Assembly: GCF_000701705.1 (NCBI RefSeq) | Contig: NZ_JNJP01000011.1 | Coordinates: forward strand, 11,410-75,409 | Length of the DNA stretch: 64,000 bases | DNA from: Bilophila wadsworthia ATCC 49260 | GTDB lineage: Bacteria; Desulfobacterota; Desulfovibrionia; Desulfovibrionales; Desulfovibrionaceae | Reading direction: 5' to 3' | In this document: positions 52,979 through 62,136 of the stretch, in pieces | How the letters are laid out: every line of letters begins with the position of its first letter | How positions within the stretch are numbered: position 1 is the stretch's first letter | Translations under genes and position numbers: made by a program | The notes under the pieces: model-generated | The model's database searches: none | Seen by the model: the letters and a program-made list of their open reading frames with translations, nothing else | Told to the model about the DNA's origin: nothing

Positions 52979-53314
52979 CTAACCCTTTACGGAAGCGTCG
53001 GTTTCCGTCGGGGCGGCTGCCGTCGCTGCGGCGGCCGGTTTGGCGGCGGGAGAAGCCGCTTCAGCGGGCTTCGTAGCCGCGGTGGCTTTCTGTTCGGTGC
53101 CGAACAGTTCCTTTTCCGCTTCCTGCTTGCGCTTTTCGTGCTCTTCGAGCTCGATTTCCGTATTCAGTGTCCGCTGGAATTCCGTAGAAACCTTGCGGAA
53201 TTCGCCCATGGCCTTGCCGAGCGTCCGTGCGATCTGAGGAACGCTTTTAGGACCAAGGACAATCAGCGCTACGACGAGAATCACCAGCAGTTCTGTACCG
53301 CCAATACCAAACAT
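52979..53314 (-). CDS. tatB: TatB, twin-arginine translocase subunit
   Basis: 111 residues: one N-terminal helix (MFGIGGTELLVILVVALIVL), the GP hinge (GPKSVPQIARTLGKAMGEF), a charged amphipathic helix (EIELEEHEKRKQEAEKELFG), and an Ala/Pro/Lys-rich tail. The GTELL and GPKSVP patterns fit TatB better than TatA. It is followed immediately by tatC. A separate tatA must lie elsewhere unless this protein serves both roles. Confidence 0.9.
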   Translation of the reverse strand: MFGIGGTELLVILVVALIVLGPKSVPQIARTLGKAMGEFRKVSTEFQRTLNTEIELEEHEKRKQEAEKELFGTEQKATAATKPAEAASPAAKPAAAATAAAPTETDASVKG

Positions 53315-53326
53315 GATAATGCCTCG

Positions 53327-54868
53327 CTATTCCCATTCAATGGTGCTCGGCGGCTTCGAGGAGACGTCGTACACCACACGGTTCACTCCCTTGACTTCGT
53401 TGATGATCCTTCTGGAAATCCGTTCCAGCAGATCATACGGCAGACGTGCCCAGTCGGCGGTCATGGCGTCCACGCTGTCCACGCAGCGCAGGGCGATGAC
53501 ATGCTCGTACGTGCGCCCGTCGCCCATGACGCCCACCGTCTTCAACGGGAGCAGCACGGCGAAGCCCTGCCAAATCTTACGATACCAGCCGGCATCACGC
53601 AGTTCCTGCTGCACGATGGTGTCAGCCTTGCGGAGGATATCCAACCGCTCACGGGTCACTTCGCCGATCACGCGGATGGCGAGGCCGGGACCGGGGAACG
53701 GCTGACGCCAGATGACGGATTCGGGCATACCGAGTTCCGCGCCCACCTGACGCACTTCATCCTTGAACAGTTCACGCAGCGGCTCGATGAGCTTCATGTT
53801 CATCTTTTCCGGCAAGCCGCCCACGTTGTGGTGGCTCTTGATGACCGCGCTCGGCCCCTTGTGGGACACGGACTCGATCACGTCGGGATAGAGGGTCCCC
53901 TGAGCCAGCCATTCCACGTTGCCGATGGCGCGCGCCTCTTCATCGAAGACGTCGATGAAGGTATGGCCGATGCTCTTGCGCTTCTTCTCAGGGTCTTCGA
54001 CCCCGGCGAGCAGATCAAGGAAACGATCCTGCGCGTTCACCAGCTTGAGGTTCAGATCGAAGTGCTCGCGCAGGTAGGTGACGACCTCGTCGCCTTCGCC
54101 GGAGCGGAGCACGCCGTTATCCACAAAGATGCAGTGCAGGTTCTTGCCGATGGCCTTGTGCAGCAGCACGGCGACCACGGTGGAGTCCACACCGCCGGAG
54201 AGCGCGCAGACCACATGCCCGTCACCCACGGTTTCGCGCACTTCGTTGATCACGCGCTCCACAAAGGAAGACATGGTCCAGTCCGGGGTGATCTTGGCGA
54301 TCTTGAACAGAAAGTTGCGGAGCATGGTGTCGCCGTCCACGGAGTGGTGCACTTCGGGGTGGAACTGCACGGCGTAGATCTTGCGGGCCTCGTCGGCCAT
54401 GGCCGCCACTTCGAGCGTATCGGTGCTGCCGGTAACGAGGAAACCCGCCGGAGGCGTCTTCACGGTATCGCCGTGGGACATCCACACGCGGGAAAGCTTG
54501 GTCAGATCGATGCCGTCCCACAGGGCGCAGGAACGGACAAAGCGCAAGTCGGCGGGGCCATACTCGCGGGTTTCGGACTGTTCCAACCCACCACCGAGGT
54601 TGAAGGCCAGAAGCTGCATACCGTAGCAGATGCCGAGGACCGGCACGCCGAGGTCAAGGAATCCCTTGTCCAGCGCGGGAGCGTCCTTTTCCCCCACGCT
54701 CGCGGGGCCACCCGACAGGATGATTGCGGAGGGCTGCATGGCTTTCACCTGCGCGGCGGTGACGACGCAGGGGTGGATTTCGGAATAGACGCCGGCTTCG
54801 CGCACCCGACGGGCGATGAGCTGCGTAACCTGAGAGCCGTAGTCTATAATGATAACTTTACTGGGCAT
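53327..54868 (-). CDS. guaA: GMP synthase (glutamine-hydrolysing)
   Basis: 513 residues. The glutamine amidotransferase part comes first, with the nucleophile in GICYGMQLLA (about 79-88) and the HPE motif in FHPEVHHS; the ATP pyrophosphatase part has the PP-loop ALSGGVDSTVVAVLL (about 223-237); the dimerisation domain ends in SKPPSTIEWE. It makes GMP from XMP. AAAGGAC precedes the ATG. It stands directly downstream of guaB, so the two XMP steps are co-transcribed. Confidence 0.97.
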   Translation of the reverse strand: MPSKVIIIDYGSQVTQLIARRVREAGVYSEIHPCVVTAAQVKAMQPSAIILSGGPASVGEKDAPALDKGFLDLGVPVLGICYGMQLLAFNLGGGLEQSETREYGPADLRFVRSCALWDGIDLTKLSRVWMSHGDTVKTPPAGFLVTGSTDTLEVAAMADEARKIYAVQFHPEVHHSVDGDTMLRNFLFKIAKITPDWTMSSFVERVINEVRETVGDGHVVCALSGGVDSTVVAVLLHKAIGKNLHCIFVDNGVLRSGEGDEVVTYLREHFDLNLKLVNAQDRFLDLLAGVEDPEKKRKSIGHTFIDVFDEEARAIGNVEWLAQGTLYPDVIESVSHKGPSAVIKSHHNVGGLPEKMNMKLIEPLRELFKDEVRQVGAELGMPESVIWRQPFPGPGLAIRVIGEVTRERLDILRKADTIVQQELRDAGWYRKIWQGFAVLLPLKTVGVMGDGRTYEHVIALRCVDSVDAMTADWARLPYDLLERISRRIINEVKGVNRVVYDVSSKPPSTIEWE

Positions 54869-54980
54869 CGTATGTCCTTTTGTTCGAGAGACAGCGTTGT
54901 CTCAGAGTCTGTCAGTGTCAATGAGAATCCCGGGGCGTCCGGGAAGGCGGCGGGGAGGACCCTCCCCGCCGAAAGGGGAC

Positions 54981-56441
54981 TTACGCGTTGTCCACGCGAT
55001 AGTTGGGAGCTTCCTTGGTGATGATGACGTCGTGGACATGGCTTTCGCGCAGGCCCGCGGCGGAGATTTCCACCATCTGGGATTTTTCGAAGAGTTCCTG
55101 AATGGTCGCCGCGCCGCAGTAGCCCATACCGGAGCGGACGCCGCCCACAAGCTGGTAAATGGTCTCGCTGGCCAAGCCGCGGAAGGGCACGCGTCCCACG
55201 ATGCCTTCGGGGACGAGCTTCTTGCTCTTCTGCTGGAAGTAACGGTCGGAGCTGCCTTCCTTCATGGCGTCGATGGAACCCATGCCGCGATAGATCTTGT
55301 AGGTACGGCCCTGATAGAGGATGGTTTCGCCCGGGCTTTCCTCGGTGCCCGCGAGCAGGCTGCCGACCATGACGGAATTCGCTCCGGCGGAGAGGGCCTT
55401 GACCACATCACCGGAGAATTTGATGCCGCCGTCGCCGATACAGCAACGGTCCATTTCACGGGCGGCGCGGGAACATTCCATGATGGCGGTGACCTGCGGA
55501 ACGCCCACACCGGCCACGACGCGCGTGGTGCAGATGGAGCCGGGCCCGATGCCCACCTTCACGGTGTCGGCGCCGGCCTTCAGCATGGCGCGGGCGCCTT
55601 CATAGGTCGCCACGTTGCCCGCGACGAGCTGGCAATCCGGGAACGCGCCCTTGATGGCGGACACGGCATCCAAAATGTTCTTGGAGTGGCCGTGCGCGGA
55701 GTCGAGCACGAGCACGTCAACGCCCGCGGCGATGAGGGCGGCGGCGCGCTTCTCGCCTTCCGGGCCCACGCCGATGGCCGCGCCGACGCGCAGGCGGCCC
55801 TTGCTGTCCTTACAGGCATTGGGGTACTTCTGGACCTTGTCGATGTCCTTCATGGTAAGAAGCCCGGCAAGCTCACCCTTTTCGTCAACCACGAGCAGCT
55901 TTTCGATGCGGTGGGTGTGCAGGTGGTGCTTGGCTTCCTCAAGCGTGGTTCCGGTGGGAACGGTGATCAGGTTTTCGCTGGTCATCACGTCCCGGACCTT
56001 GGTCCCGGCGAGATCTTCAACAAAACGGACGTCGCGGTTGGTCAGGATGCCGACCAGCTTCTTTTCCCGGACCACGGGCAGGCCGGACACGCGGTACGCG
56101 TGCATGAGATCCAGCGCGTGCTCGACGGTGTCGTCGGGCTCGACGGTGATGGGATCGATGATCATGCCGCTTTCGGATTTCTTGACCTTTTCGATCTCCA
56201 GCTTCTGGCGCTCGATGCTCATATTCTTGTGCACGATGCCGATGCCGCCGGCGCGGGCCATGGAAATGGCCATCGCGGACTCGGTCACGGTATCCATCGC
56301 GGCGGAAACCAGCGGAATATTCAGAGAGATGGACGGAGTCAGCCAAGCGGTCACGTCCACCACATCCGGCGTGACTTCAGAATAGGCGGGCACCAACAAC
56401 ACATCATCGAAGGTCAGGCCTTTGCTCAAAATTTTGGACAT
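54981..56441 (-). CDS. guaB: IMP dehydrogenase
   Basis: 486 residues, two CBS domains (about 95-205) inside a TIM barrel, with the catalytic Cys in GIGPGSICTTRVVAG (about 294-308) and the flap motif YRGMGSIDAM. It oxidises IMP to XMP. AGGAGGG lies 5 bases before the ATG at 56441. A GC-rich perfect hairpin (GGCGGGGAGG/CCTCCCCGCC, about 54949-54970) without T run separates it from guaA. Confidence 0.97.
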   Translation of the reverse strand: MSKILSKGLTFDDVLLVPAYSEVTPDVVDVTAWLTPSISLNIPLVSAAMDTVTESAMAISMARAGGIGIVHKNMSIERQKLEIEKVKKSESGMIIDPITVEPDDTVEHALDLMHAYRVSGLPVVREKKLVGILTNRDVRFVEDLAGTKVRDVMTSENLITVPTGTTLEEAKHHLHTHRIEKLLVVDEKGELAGLLTMKDIDKVQKYPNACKDSKGRLRVGAAIGVGPEGEKRAAALIAAGVDVLVLDSAHGHSKNILDAVSAIKGAFPDCQLVAGNVATYEGARAMLKAGADTVKVGIGPGSICTTRVVAGVGVPQVTAIMECSRAAREMDRCCIGDGGIKFSGDVVKALSAGANSVMVGSLLAGTEESPGETILYQGRTYKIYRGMGSIDAMKEGSSDRYFQQKSKKLVPEGIVGRVPFRGLASETIYQLVGGVRSGMGYCGAATIQELFEKSQMVEISAAGLRESHVHDVIITKEAPNYRVDNA

Positions 56442-56738
56442 CGTGCCCTCCTGAGGACAAAGACGCTCCGGGAGGTCGCGCACACCGGAGGCCGTAAATG
56501 TGAGAGATAAAAATGGAATGGATAAATGTACTCTGGCGGGACGTTATTGTCAATCTGAGGCCCGGCCGGAAACGGCCTCTCCATGTTTTTGCAACCATGC
56601 GGCGTTCCAGCGTATCCGCACCGTTTCCGCAGCGTTCCCGCCCGGCGAATAGAAGCCTTGTCACTTCGTTCCAGCCCGTGTAACATACGTTGCGATCCCT
56701 TCAAACAGACGCATCAGCGTCAATATTAAGGAGCACGT

Positions 56739-57161
56739 ATGGCTTACAACCGCATCCTCTTGCCCGTCGATGGTTCCGAACACTCCATGCACGCCGTGGC
56801 CCACGCCGTCAGCCTCGTCCGCGAAGGCGGCGAGATCGTCGTCGCCACGGTCCTCCCCCCCATCCCCAACGTCATCGGCGGCGATGCGCGCAAGGAAGCC
56901 GAAGAGGCCGTCAAGACCGACGCCAGCCTCATCACCCAGCCCGTCATGGACGTCATCGCCAAGGACAATATCGCCTGCCGCGAAAAGATTGTTCTCCATA
57001 CCTCTACCGCCGAAGGCATCATCGAAACCGCCGAAGACATGAAGTGCGACCTGATCGTCATGGGTTCCCGCGGCCGCAGCGACATCGAAGGCCTTCTCCT
57101 CGGCAGCGTCACCCACAAGGTGCTTACCCTCGCCACCGTCCCCGTGCTCGTCGTACGGTAA
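56739..57161 (+). CDS. Universal stress protein (UspA family)
   Basis: 140 residues, a single Usp domain. The ATP-binding motif Gx2Gx9G(S/T) is complete: MGSRGRSDIEGLLLGSVTH (about 107-125), and the N-terminus has NRILLPVDGSEHS. It should bind ATP and form a dimer. AAGGAG lies before the ATG. It is divergent from guaB; no operon partner. Confidence 0.93.
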   Translation: MAYNRILLPVDGSEHSMHAVAHAVSLVREGGEIVVATVLPPIPNVIGGDARKEAEEAVKTDASLITQPVMDVIAKDNIACREKIVLHTSTAEGIIETAEDMKCDLIVMGSRGRSDIEGLLLGSVTHKVLTLATVPVLVVR

Positions 57162-57186
57162 AAAGCTTCCGGTACGCTACCGGACG

Positions 57187-57265
57187 AACAGGCTGGGGAG
57201 GAGAGCCTTTCTCGAGAAGGGATCTCCCTCCCCAGCCAGACAGCCCCTTCCTCTCCCGAGATCCC
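57187..57265. repeat. Dispersed long palindrome, copy 5
   Basis: GGCTGGGGAGG (57191-57201) pairs with CCTCCCCAGCC (57227-57237), with the core CCTTTCTCGAGAAGG inside (about 57206-57220). C-rich DNA follows. It lies between uspA and cls; a GGCAGG/CCTGCC hairpin is 80 bases further on. Confidence 0.8.
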
Positions 57266-57411
57266 CGGCCGCTAAAGCCGCGCGGAAGAAGCTTCTCCGT
57301 CGGCGTCCTATGCAGGGCAGGAAGGCCTGCCGCATCTCCTCGCCCACAGCAGATTCGGAGTAGGGTCCGGGGCTGGAGATTCCAAGAGAGGCCCTTCTCC
57401 CCCACCCGCCT

Positions 57412-58905
57412 ATGCTCTACATCTCTCTCCTGCTCGCGCTGCTGGCCGTTGCGTGCCTGATCTTCGTCCCGAACACGGTGATCCTTCTGAGCTTCGTGGC
57501 CATCATGCACGGGTTCGCCGTCTACAGCGCCTGCCATGCCCTGCTGCACAAGCGGGACTCGCGGGCGGCCCTCGGCTGGATCGCCATCATCCTGTTCATG
57601 CCCCCGGTCGGGCTGCCGCTGTACTGGCTGTTCGGGATCGCCCGGATCGACAGCCAAGCCGTCCGGCTTATGGAAAAAGCCGCCCAGAAAGTCATGGGCG
57701 GCCTTGTGGACCTGCACGGCAAATCACTGACGGAAAAACCGGAAGGGTTCATCGACAAGGACGAAGTCCCGCACGCATGGCACTACCTCGTCAACCCCGG
57801 CTCCAGCATCACCGGCCGCTGTATGCTCGAAGGCAACGACCTCACCGTGCTGCACAACGGCGAAGCCGCCTATCCGGTCATGCTCAAGGCCATCAGCGAG
57901 GCCAAGGAACGGGTCTTCCTGTCGAGTTTCATTTTCGGTTACGACGAAGTGGGCAAGAGCTTCGCCGCCGCCCTGCGCGCCGCTGCCGAACGCGGATGCG
58001 ACGTGCGCCTGCTCATGGACGGCGTGGGCTCCTTCCACTTGTGGCCGAGCTGGCGCAAACGCCTCGGCCCGGACGTCAAGCTCGCCTACTTCCTGCCGCC
58101 GCGCCTCATCCCGCCCCAGTTTTCCATCAACCTGCGGACGCACCGCAAAGTCCTGATCTGTGACAGCGAAACAGGCTTCACCGGCGGCATGAACATTTCC
58201 CAGAACCACCTCGCCAACCTGAAGCGCCGCTCACGGGTGCAGGACGTGCACTTCCGCTGCCTCGGCCCCATCGCGCAGCAGCTTGAAATCGCCTTCCTCA
58301 TGGACTGGAGCTTCGCCACCGGGGACCACACGAACTTCACCGTGCATCCCGTGAAAAAACAAGGGAGTTCATTGTGCCGCATCCTCATGGACGGCCCCGG
58401 CACCCCCGAGGACACCATCCTCGATCTCGTCTGCGCCCAGATTTCGGCGGCGCGGCATTCCGTGCGGATCATGAGCCCGTACTTCCTGCCGCCGCACCGT
58501 CTGCACGGCGAGCTGGTGAGCGCGGTCCTGCGCGGCGTGGACGTGAGCGTCATCCTGCCCGGCGAGAACAACCACCGCCTTGTGGACTGGGCCATGCGCC
58601 ACCAGATGCCCATGCTGGCGGACAGGGGCGTGAAGATTTACCGCCAGCCCCCGCCCTTCGCCCACACCAAACTCCTGCTCATCGACGGCGAATACACCCT
58701 GCTCGGCTCCGCCAACCTCGACCCCCGCAGCCTCAACCTCAACTTCGAGCTGGTCATGGAAGTGCTGGATCTCCGGCTGGCGGAACAGCTCAGCGCCTTT
58801 TATGACGAGGTACGAAGCCGTTCCGTTTCCGTCCCGACGACCTACCCGGCGCTTCCCTACCGCCTGCGGAACGCTGCGAGCTGGATCTTTTCGCCGTATC
58901 TGTAG
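57412..58905 (+). CDS. cls: Cardiolipin synthase (ClsA-type phospholipase D family)
   Basis: 497 residues. Two N-terminal helices (about 3-27 and 56-75), then two PLD domains with HKD motifs: RTHRKVLICDSETGFTGG (about 240-257) and FAHTKLLLIDGEYTLLGSAN (about 417-436). It condenses two phosphatidylglycerols to cardiolipin at the inner membrane. The ribosome binding site is weak, so the start is less sure. Its last 116 bases overlap the end of the RNase R gene on the other strand. Confidence 0.95.
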   Translation: MLYISLLLALLAVACLIFVPNTVILLSFVAIMHGFAVYSACHALLHKRDSRAALGWIAIILFMPPVGLPLYWLFGIARIDSQAVRLMEKAAQKVMGGLVDLHGKSLTEKPEGFIDKDEVPHAWHYLVNPGSSITGRCMLEGNDLTVLHNGEAAYPVMLKAISEAKERVFLSSFIFGYDEVGKSFAAALRAAAERGCDVRLLMDGVGSFHLWPSWRKRLGPDVKLAYFLPPRLIPPQFSINLRTHRKVLICDSETGFTGGMNISQNHLANLKRRSRVQDVHFRCLGPIAQQLEIAFLMDWSFATGDHTNFTVHPVKKQGSSLCRILMDGPGTPEDTILDLVCAQISAARHSVRIMSPYFLPPHRLHGELVSAVLRGVDVSVILPGENNHRLVDWAMRHQMPMLADRGVKIYRQPPPFAHTKLLLIDGEYTLLGSANLDPRSLNLNFELVMEVLDLRLAEQLSAFYDEVRSRSVSVPTTYPALPYRLRNAASWIFSPYL

Positions 58906-61318
58906 TCCCTTCCAGCTCAAGATTCACCTCAAGCCGTCCGATATGCACGTCGGTCAGCCGCACGGTGACGGCCTGCCCCAGACGGAAGCGCCGCCCCGTA
59001 CCCACGCCGATGAGTTCCTGACGGTCCGGATCGTACTCGAACCAGTCGTCGCGGAACGTCGTGAGCCGCACCATGCCCTCGACGGGCATCTCGTCGAACT
59101 CCACGAAAAAGCCGAACTCCGTCACCCCGGAAACGACGCCGGTGAACGTCTCGCCGGTGCGCTCCCGCAGCAGGAGGCACCCGAGACGGCGGGCGATTTC
59201 CCGTTCGGCCTCGGTCGCGGCGCGTTCTCGGGCGTTGCACTGGTCCGCCGCCATAAGCAGCTTGTGCCCGGCGAGGATCGGCCCCGGCGTCGCGCCGAGC
59301 GTAAAGGACAGCGCCCGGTGCACCAGCAGGTCGGCATAGCGCCGAATGGGTGACGTGAAGTGGCAATAGCAGGGGGAAGCCAGCCCGAAATGCTCGCCCG
59401 CCTCCGGAGAGTACCGGGCCTGCATCATGGAGCGCAGCACGAGCCGCCCCACAAGGTACTCCTGCGGCGTGCCGTTGGCCTGTACCAGAATGTCCCGGAG
59501 ACGCGACGGCGAAGGCGTTTCGCCCCGCTTGAGGGTCAGGAGATCGCTCTGGGCGAGGTCCGTGGACGCCAGCGTGCGGAACAGCGTGGACAGCCGATCC
59601 GGATCGGGCGCGGGATGGATGCGGTACGGGAACGGCGTGCCCTTCTCCGTGAGGAAGCGGGCCACGGCCTCGTTCGCCGCCAGCATGAATTCTTCGATCA
59701 GCCGGTGCGCGAACAGCCGGACGCGCCGCTTGATGCCCTCCACTTCGCCTGTGGAACGATTCACGATGAACTGCGCCTCGGGCAAATCGAAATCAAGGCT
59801 CCCCCGCGCCTGACGCCGTTCGAGCAGAAGATGCGCCAGCGCTTCGGCGTCCTTTAAATACGGATGCCGCCCCGCCAGTTCGCCGCCGTGGTCCAACGCC
59901 TCCTGCACGCCTTCATAGGTGAGCCGTCCCCGCGACCGGATCACGCCCGGGAAAAACGCCGACGTGCGCGGGATGCCCCGATCGTCGAACCCTACCCGCG
60001 CCGCCATGACCAGCCGATCCTCGTCGGGACGCAGGCTGCACAGGCCGTTGGACAGAACCTCAGGCAGCATGGGCTCCACGGAGGTCGGGAAATAATAGGA
60101 GTTGCCGCGATCTCGGGCTTCACGGTCCAGCCGCGAACCAGGCAGCACGAAATGGCTCACGTCCGCGATGGCGACCCACAGTTCCCATACCGCGCCGTCG
60201 GGCGCGCCGGGAAGCCGCCGGACATACACCGCGTCGTCAAAATCGCGGGCGTCCTCGCCGTCGATGGTCACGAACGGCACGCCGCGCAGATCCTGCCGTT
60301 TCGACGTGGATGCCTTTGAAACCCGGTCGATGGGCAGCGCGTCCTCCACGCTGCCGAGCGGTTTCAGCCCTCCCAAATCCGCCGCGCCTTCCGCCGCGCG
60401 CTTTTCCAGTTCGGCGGCCTCGGCCAGCACATTGGGCGGGAAGTCCAGCGGGATTTCGTGGTTCAGCTTGGTCAGGCGCTCCTGCACCATCGCGTCTTCC
60501 TCAAGCCCGAGCGATACGCGGGCCGTGCCCCGCCAGAGGCCGTCTTCAACCTTCTCTTCCGGCGTCACCAGCAGCAGTTCCCCGATTTTCGGCGCGGCCT
60601 TCAACGCGGAAACGTCCACATCAAGCAGGAAGTCGAGCCGGGGATCAGCCGGGCGGCACAGGACGCCGCGCTGCGTCTGGTTCCGGGTGACGTGGACGGC
60701 CAACTCCTTCTGGCGGCGTTCGAGCACCTGGATGATCCGGCCTTCCGGGTTCCGCATCTTTCCGCCCCGGTGCTGCGGGGCCGGTTGCAGGGCCACTTCC
60801 ACGCGGTCGCCATGCCACGCGTCGCCAAGAAAGCCGGGATGGATAAAAATATCGGGCTGCAACCGGGATTGCACACGGTTGCGTTTGTCGCCGTCAACGG
60901 GCTTCGGGGCGTCCTCGGGCGAGTCCTGCACCGCGTCCGGGGTCACGAACCCCGCCCCGGAGCGCTGGATGGACAGCACGCCGGTCACGATCCGGGCTTG
61001 CGACGCCTCCACCCATTTGCCGCCGCGAAGCCGGATGACCCAGCCTTCGGCTTGCAAAGCGTCGAGCAGGTTCTCAAGCGGTTTCTTGTCCCGCCGGGAC
61101 AAATCAAGGAAACGGATCAGATCGTCGAGGCGCACGGGATGACGGATTTTGCCCATCAGCCCCAGCACCTCCTCAGCGTCCAGCCCGCCGGGGACGCTCA
61201 CGAACGTCTGTTCGTCGTCCGTGCGGCGAGCGTTCTTTTTACCGGGCCGGGCCGGGCCGGAAGCGCCCTTGCGGACGGTATCGCCAAAGTACCCGCGCTG
61301 GCGGGGATGTTTTTTCAT
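58790..61318 (-). CDS. rnr: Ribonuclease R
   Basis: 842 residues. Order: basic N-terminus, winged-helix/cold-shock region, RNB domain with catalytic Asp residues in VTIDGEDARDFDDAVYV (about 349-365), S1 domain (TGVVSGVTEFGFFVEFDE, about 724-741), and a Lys/Arg/Ser-rich tail (RSSGRKRNGFVPRHKRR). It is a processive 3'-5' exoribonuclease that degrades structured RNA. AAGG lies 7 bases before the ATG at 61318. The basic tail is encoded within the cls overlap. Confidence 0.96.
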   Translation of the reverse strand: MKKHPRQRGYFGDTVRKGASGPARPGKKNARRTDDEQTFVSVPGGLDAEEVLGLMGKIRHPVRLDDLIRFLDLSRRDKKPLENLLDALQAEGWVIRLRGGKWVEASQARIVTGVLSIQRSGAGFVTPDAVQDSPEDAPKPVDGDKRNRVQSRLQPDIFIHPGFLGDAWHGDRVEVALQPAPQHRGGKMRNPEGRIIQVLERRQKELAVHVTRNQTQRGVLCRPADPRLDFLLDVDVSALKAAPKIGELLLVTPEEKVEDGLWRGTARVSLGLEEDAMVQERLTKLNHEIPLDFPPNVLAEAAELEKRAAEGAADLGGLKPLGSVEDALPIDRVSKASTSKRQDLRGVPFVTIDGEDARDFDDAVYVRRLPGAPDGAVWELWVAIADVSHFVLPGSRLDREARDRGNSYYFPTSVEPMLPEVLSNGLCSLRPDEDRLVMAARVGFDDRGIPRTSAFFPGVIRSRGRLTYEGVQEALDHGGELAGRHPYLKDAEALAHLLLERRQARGSLDFDLPEAQFIVNRSTGEVEGIKRRVRLFAHRLIEEFMLAANEAVARFLTEKGTPFPYRIHPAPDPDRLSTLFRTLASTDLAQSDLLTLKRGETPSPSRLRDILVQANGTPQEYLVGRLVLRSMMQARYSPEAGEHFGLASPCYCHFTSPIRRYADLLVHRALSFTLGATPGPILAGHKLLMAADQCNARERAATEAEREIARRLGCLLLRERTGETFTGVVSGVTEFGFFVEFDEMPVEGMVRLTTFRDDWFEYDPDRQELIGVGTGRRFRLGQAVTVRLTDVHIGRLEVNLELEGTTDTAKRSSSQRSAGGREAPGRSSGRKRNGFVPRHKRR

Positions 61319-61339
61319 AGGAAAACCTTTTTGGATGTG

Positions 61340-61460
61340 GAAAGAAAGGGGGAGAGGAATCGGGGAGGGGGAGGAAGCCCCCTTCTGGAGAAGAGGTTCT
61401 TCCTCCCCTCCCCGCCCCCGACCCCCTCCATCTCCTAAGACTTTTAGAGGCGGGCGTCAG
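61340..61460. repeat. Dispersed long palindrome, copy 6
   Basis: The palindromic block is 61362-61414: GGGGAGGGGGAGGAAG pairs with CTTCCTCCCCTCCCC, with CCTTCTGGAGAAGAGG at the centre; CTAAGACTTTTAG follows at 61434-61446. It lies upstream of rnr. Confidence 0.85.
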
Positions 61461-61595
61461 GCCGGGGCACGATGCGCGGCCGGACCGCCCGGGGGATTCT
61501 TTACAAGATGACGGATTCGGGACGGGAAAAGAGGCATGAAAGAGTATGGCCCAGATGAAACGGGCTGGCAATGCGTGAGAATGCGGCGAACCGGC

Positions 61596-61985
61596 TCAGG
61601 AGGAAGGCGGATCGGCCTCGGCGGTGCGGGCAAGCTGCTTCTCGCCCCATTTGTAGAGTTCGCGCAGGGCCGGGAGCAGTTCCCTGCCCCGCCCGGTCAA
61701 TGAATACTCCACCCGTGGGGGGACTTCTCCGAAATCGTTCCTGCGCACGAGCCCGGCGGCTTCCAGTTCCCTCAGGCATTGGGTCAGCATGATGTTTGTG
61801 ATGCCGACGACGCTCCGTTTCAGCTCATTGTAACGGACGGATTCCGCGTCGAACAGATGCCAGAGCACCGGCAGTTTCCATTTGCCGCCGATCAGGTTCA
61901 GCGCATGGATGATCGGACACGGCACGGTGTATACGTTCGCGCCGGGAAGTTCCGTACTGTATCCGGTACGCCTCTTTCCGCCCAT
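61596..61985 (-). CDS. HxlR family transcriptional regulator
   Basis: 129 residues with the HxlR winged helix: CPIIHALNLIGGKWKLPVLWHL (about 23-44, the Cys conserved in many redox- or aldehyde-sensing HxlR proteins), MLTQCLRELEAAGLV and PPRVEYSLTGRGRELLPAL. AGGAAGG precedes the ATG at 61985; the frame is open 51 codons further but enters the intergenic region. It is divergent from a flavodoxin-like reductase gene, with an inverted repeat between them, a typical regulator-target pair. Confidence 0.92.
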   Translation of the reverse strand: MGGKRRTGYSTELPGANVYTVPCPIIHALNLIGGKWKLPVLWHLFDAESVRYNELKRSVVGITNIMLTQCLRELEAAGLVRRNDFGEVPPRVEYSLTGRGRELLPALRELYKWGEKQLARTAEADPPSS

Positions 61986-62017
61986 GGCAACGACCTTCCT
62001 ATAGATTTCCTGAAAAA

Positions 62018-62039
62018 ACACTATATTATCAAACAGTGT
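62018..62039. promoter_or_regulatory. Candidate HxlR operator
   Basis: ACACT (62018-62022) and AGTGT (62035-62039) form an inverted repeat with a 12-base AT-rich centre (TATATTATC), midway between the divergent starts. HxlR proteins bind such spaced palindromes. Confidence 0.5.
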
Positions 62040-62136
62040 AAGGCAGAAAAAACTGCGTACTTGTTTTTCGCAGCCGTTTCCCAATACTCTGAATGCATCA
62101 GGCCGGAGCCCCGGCCCCAAACGCAAGGAGAACGCC

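Noticed and set aside
52652..55021. 789-codon plus-strand frame opposite tatB, guaA and guaB
   Set aside because: Spans several certain minus-strand genes and their gaps; no protein features.
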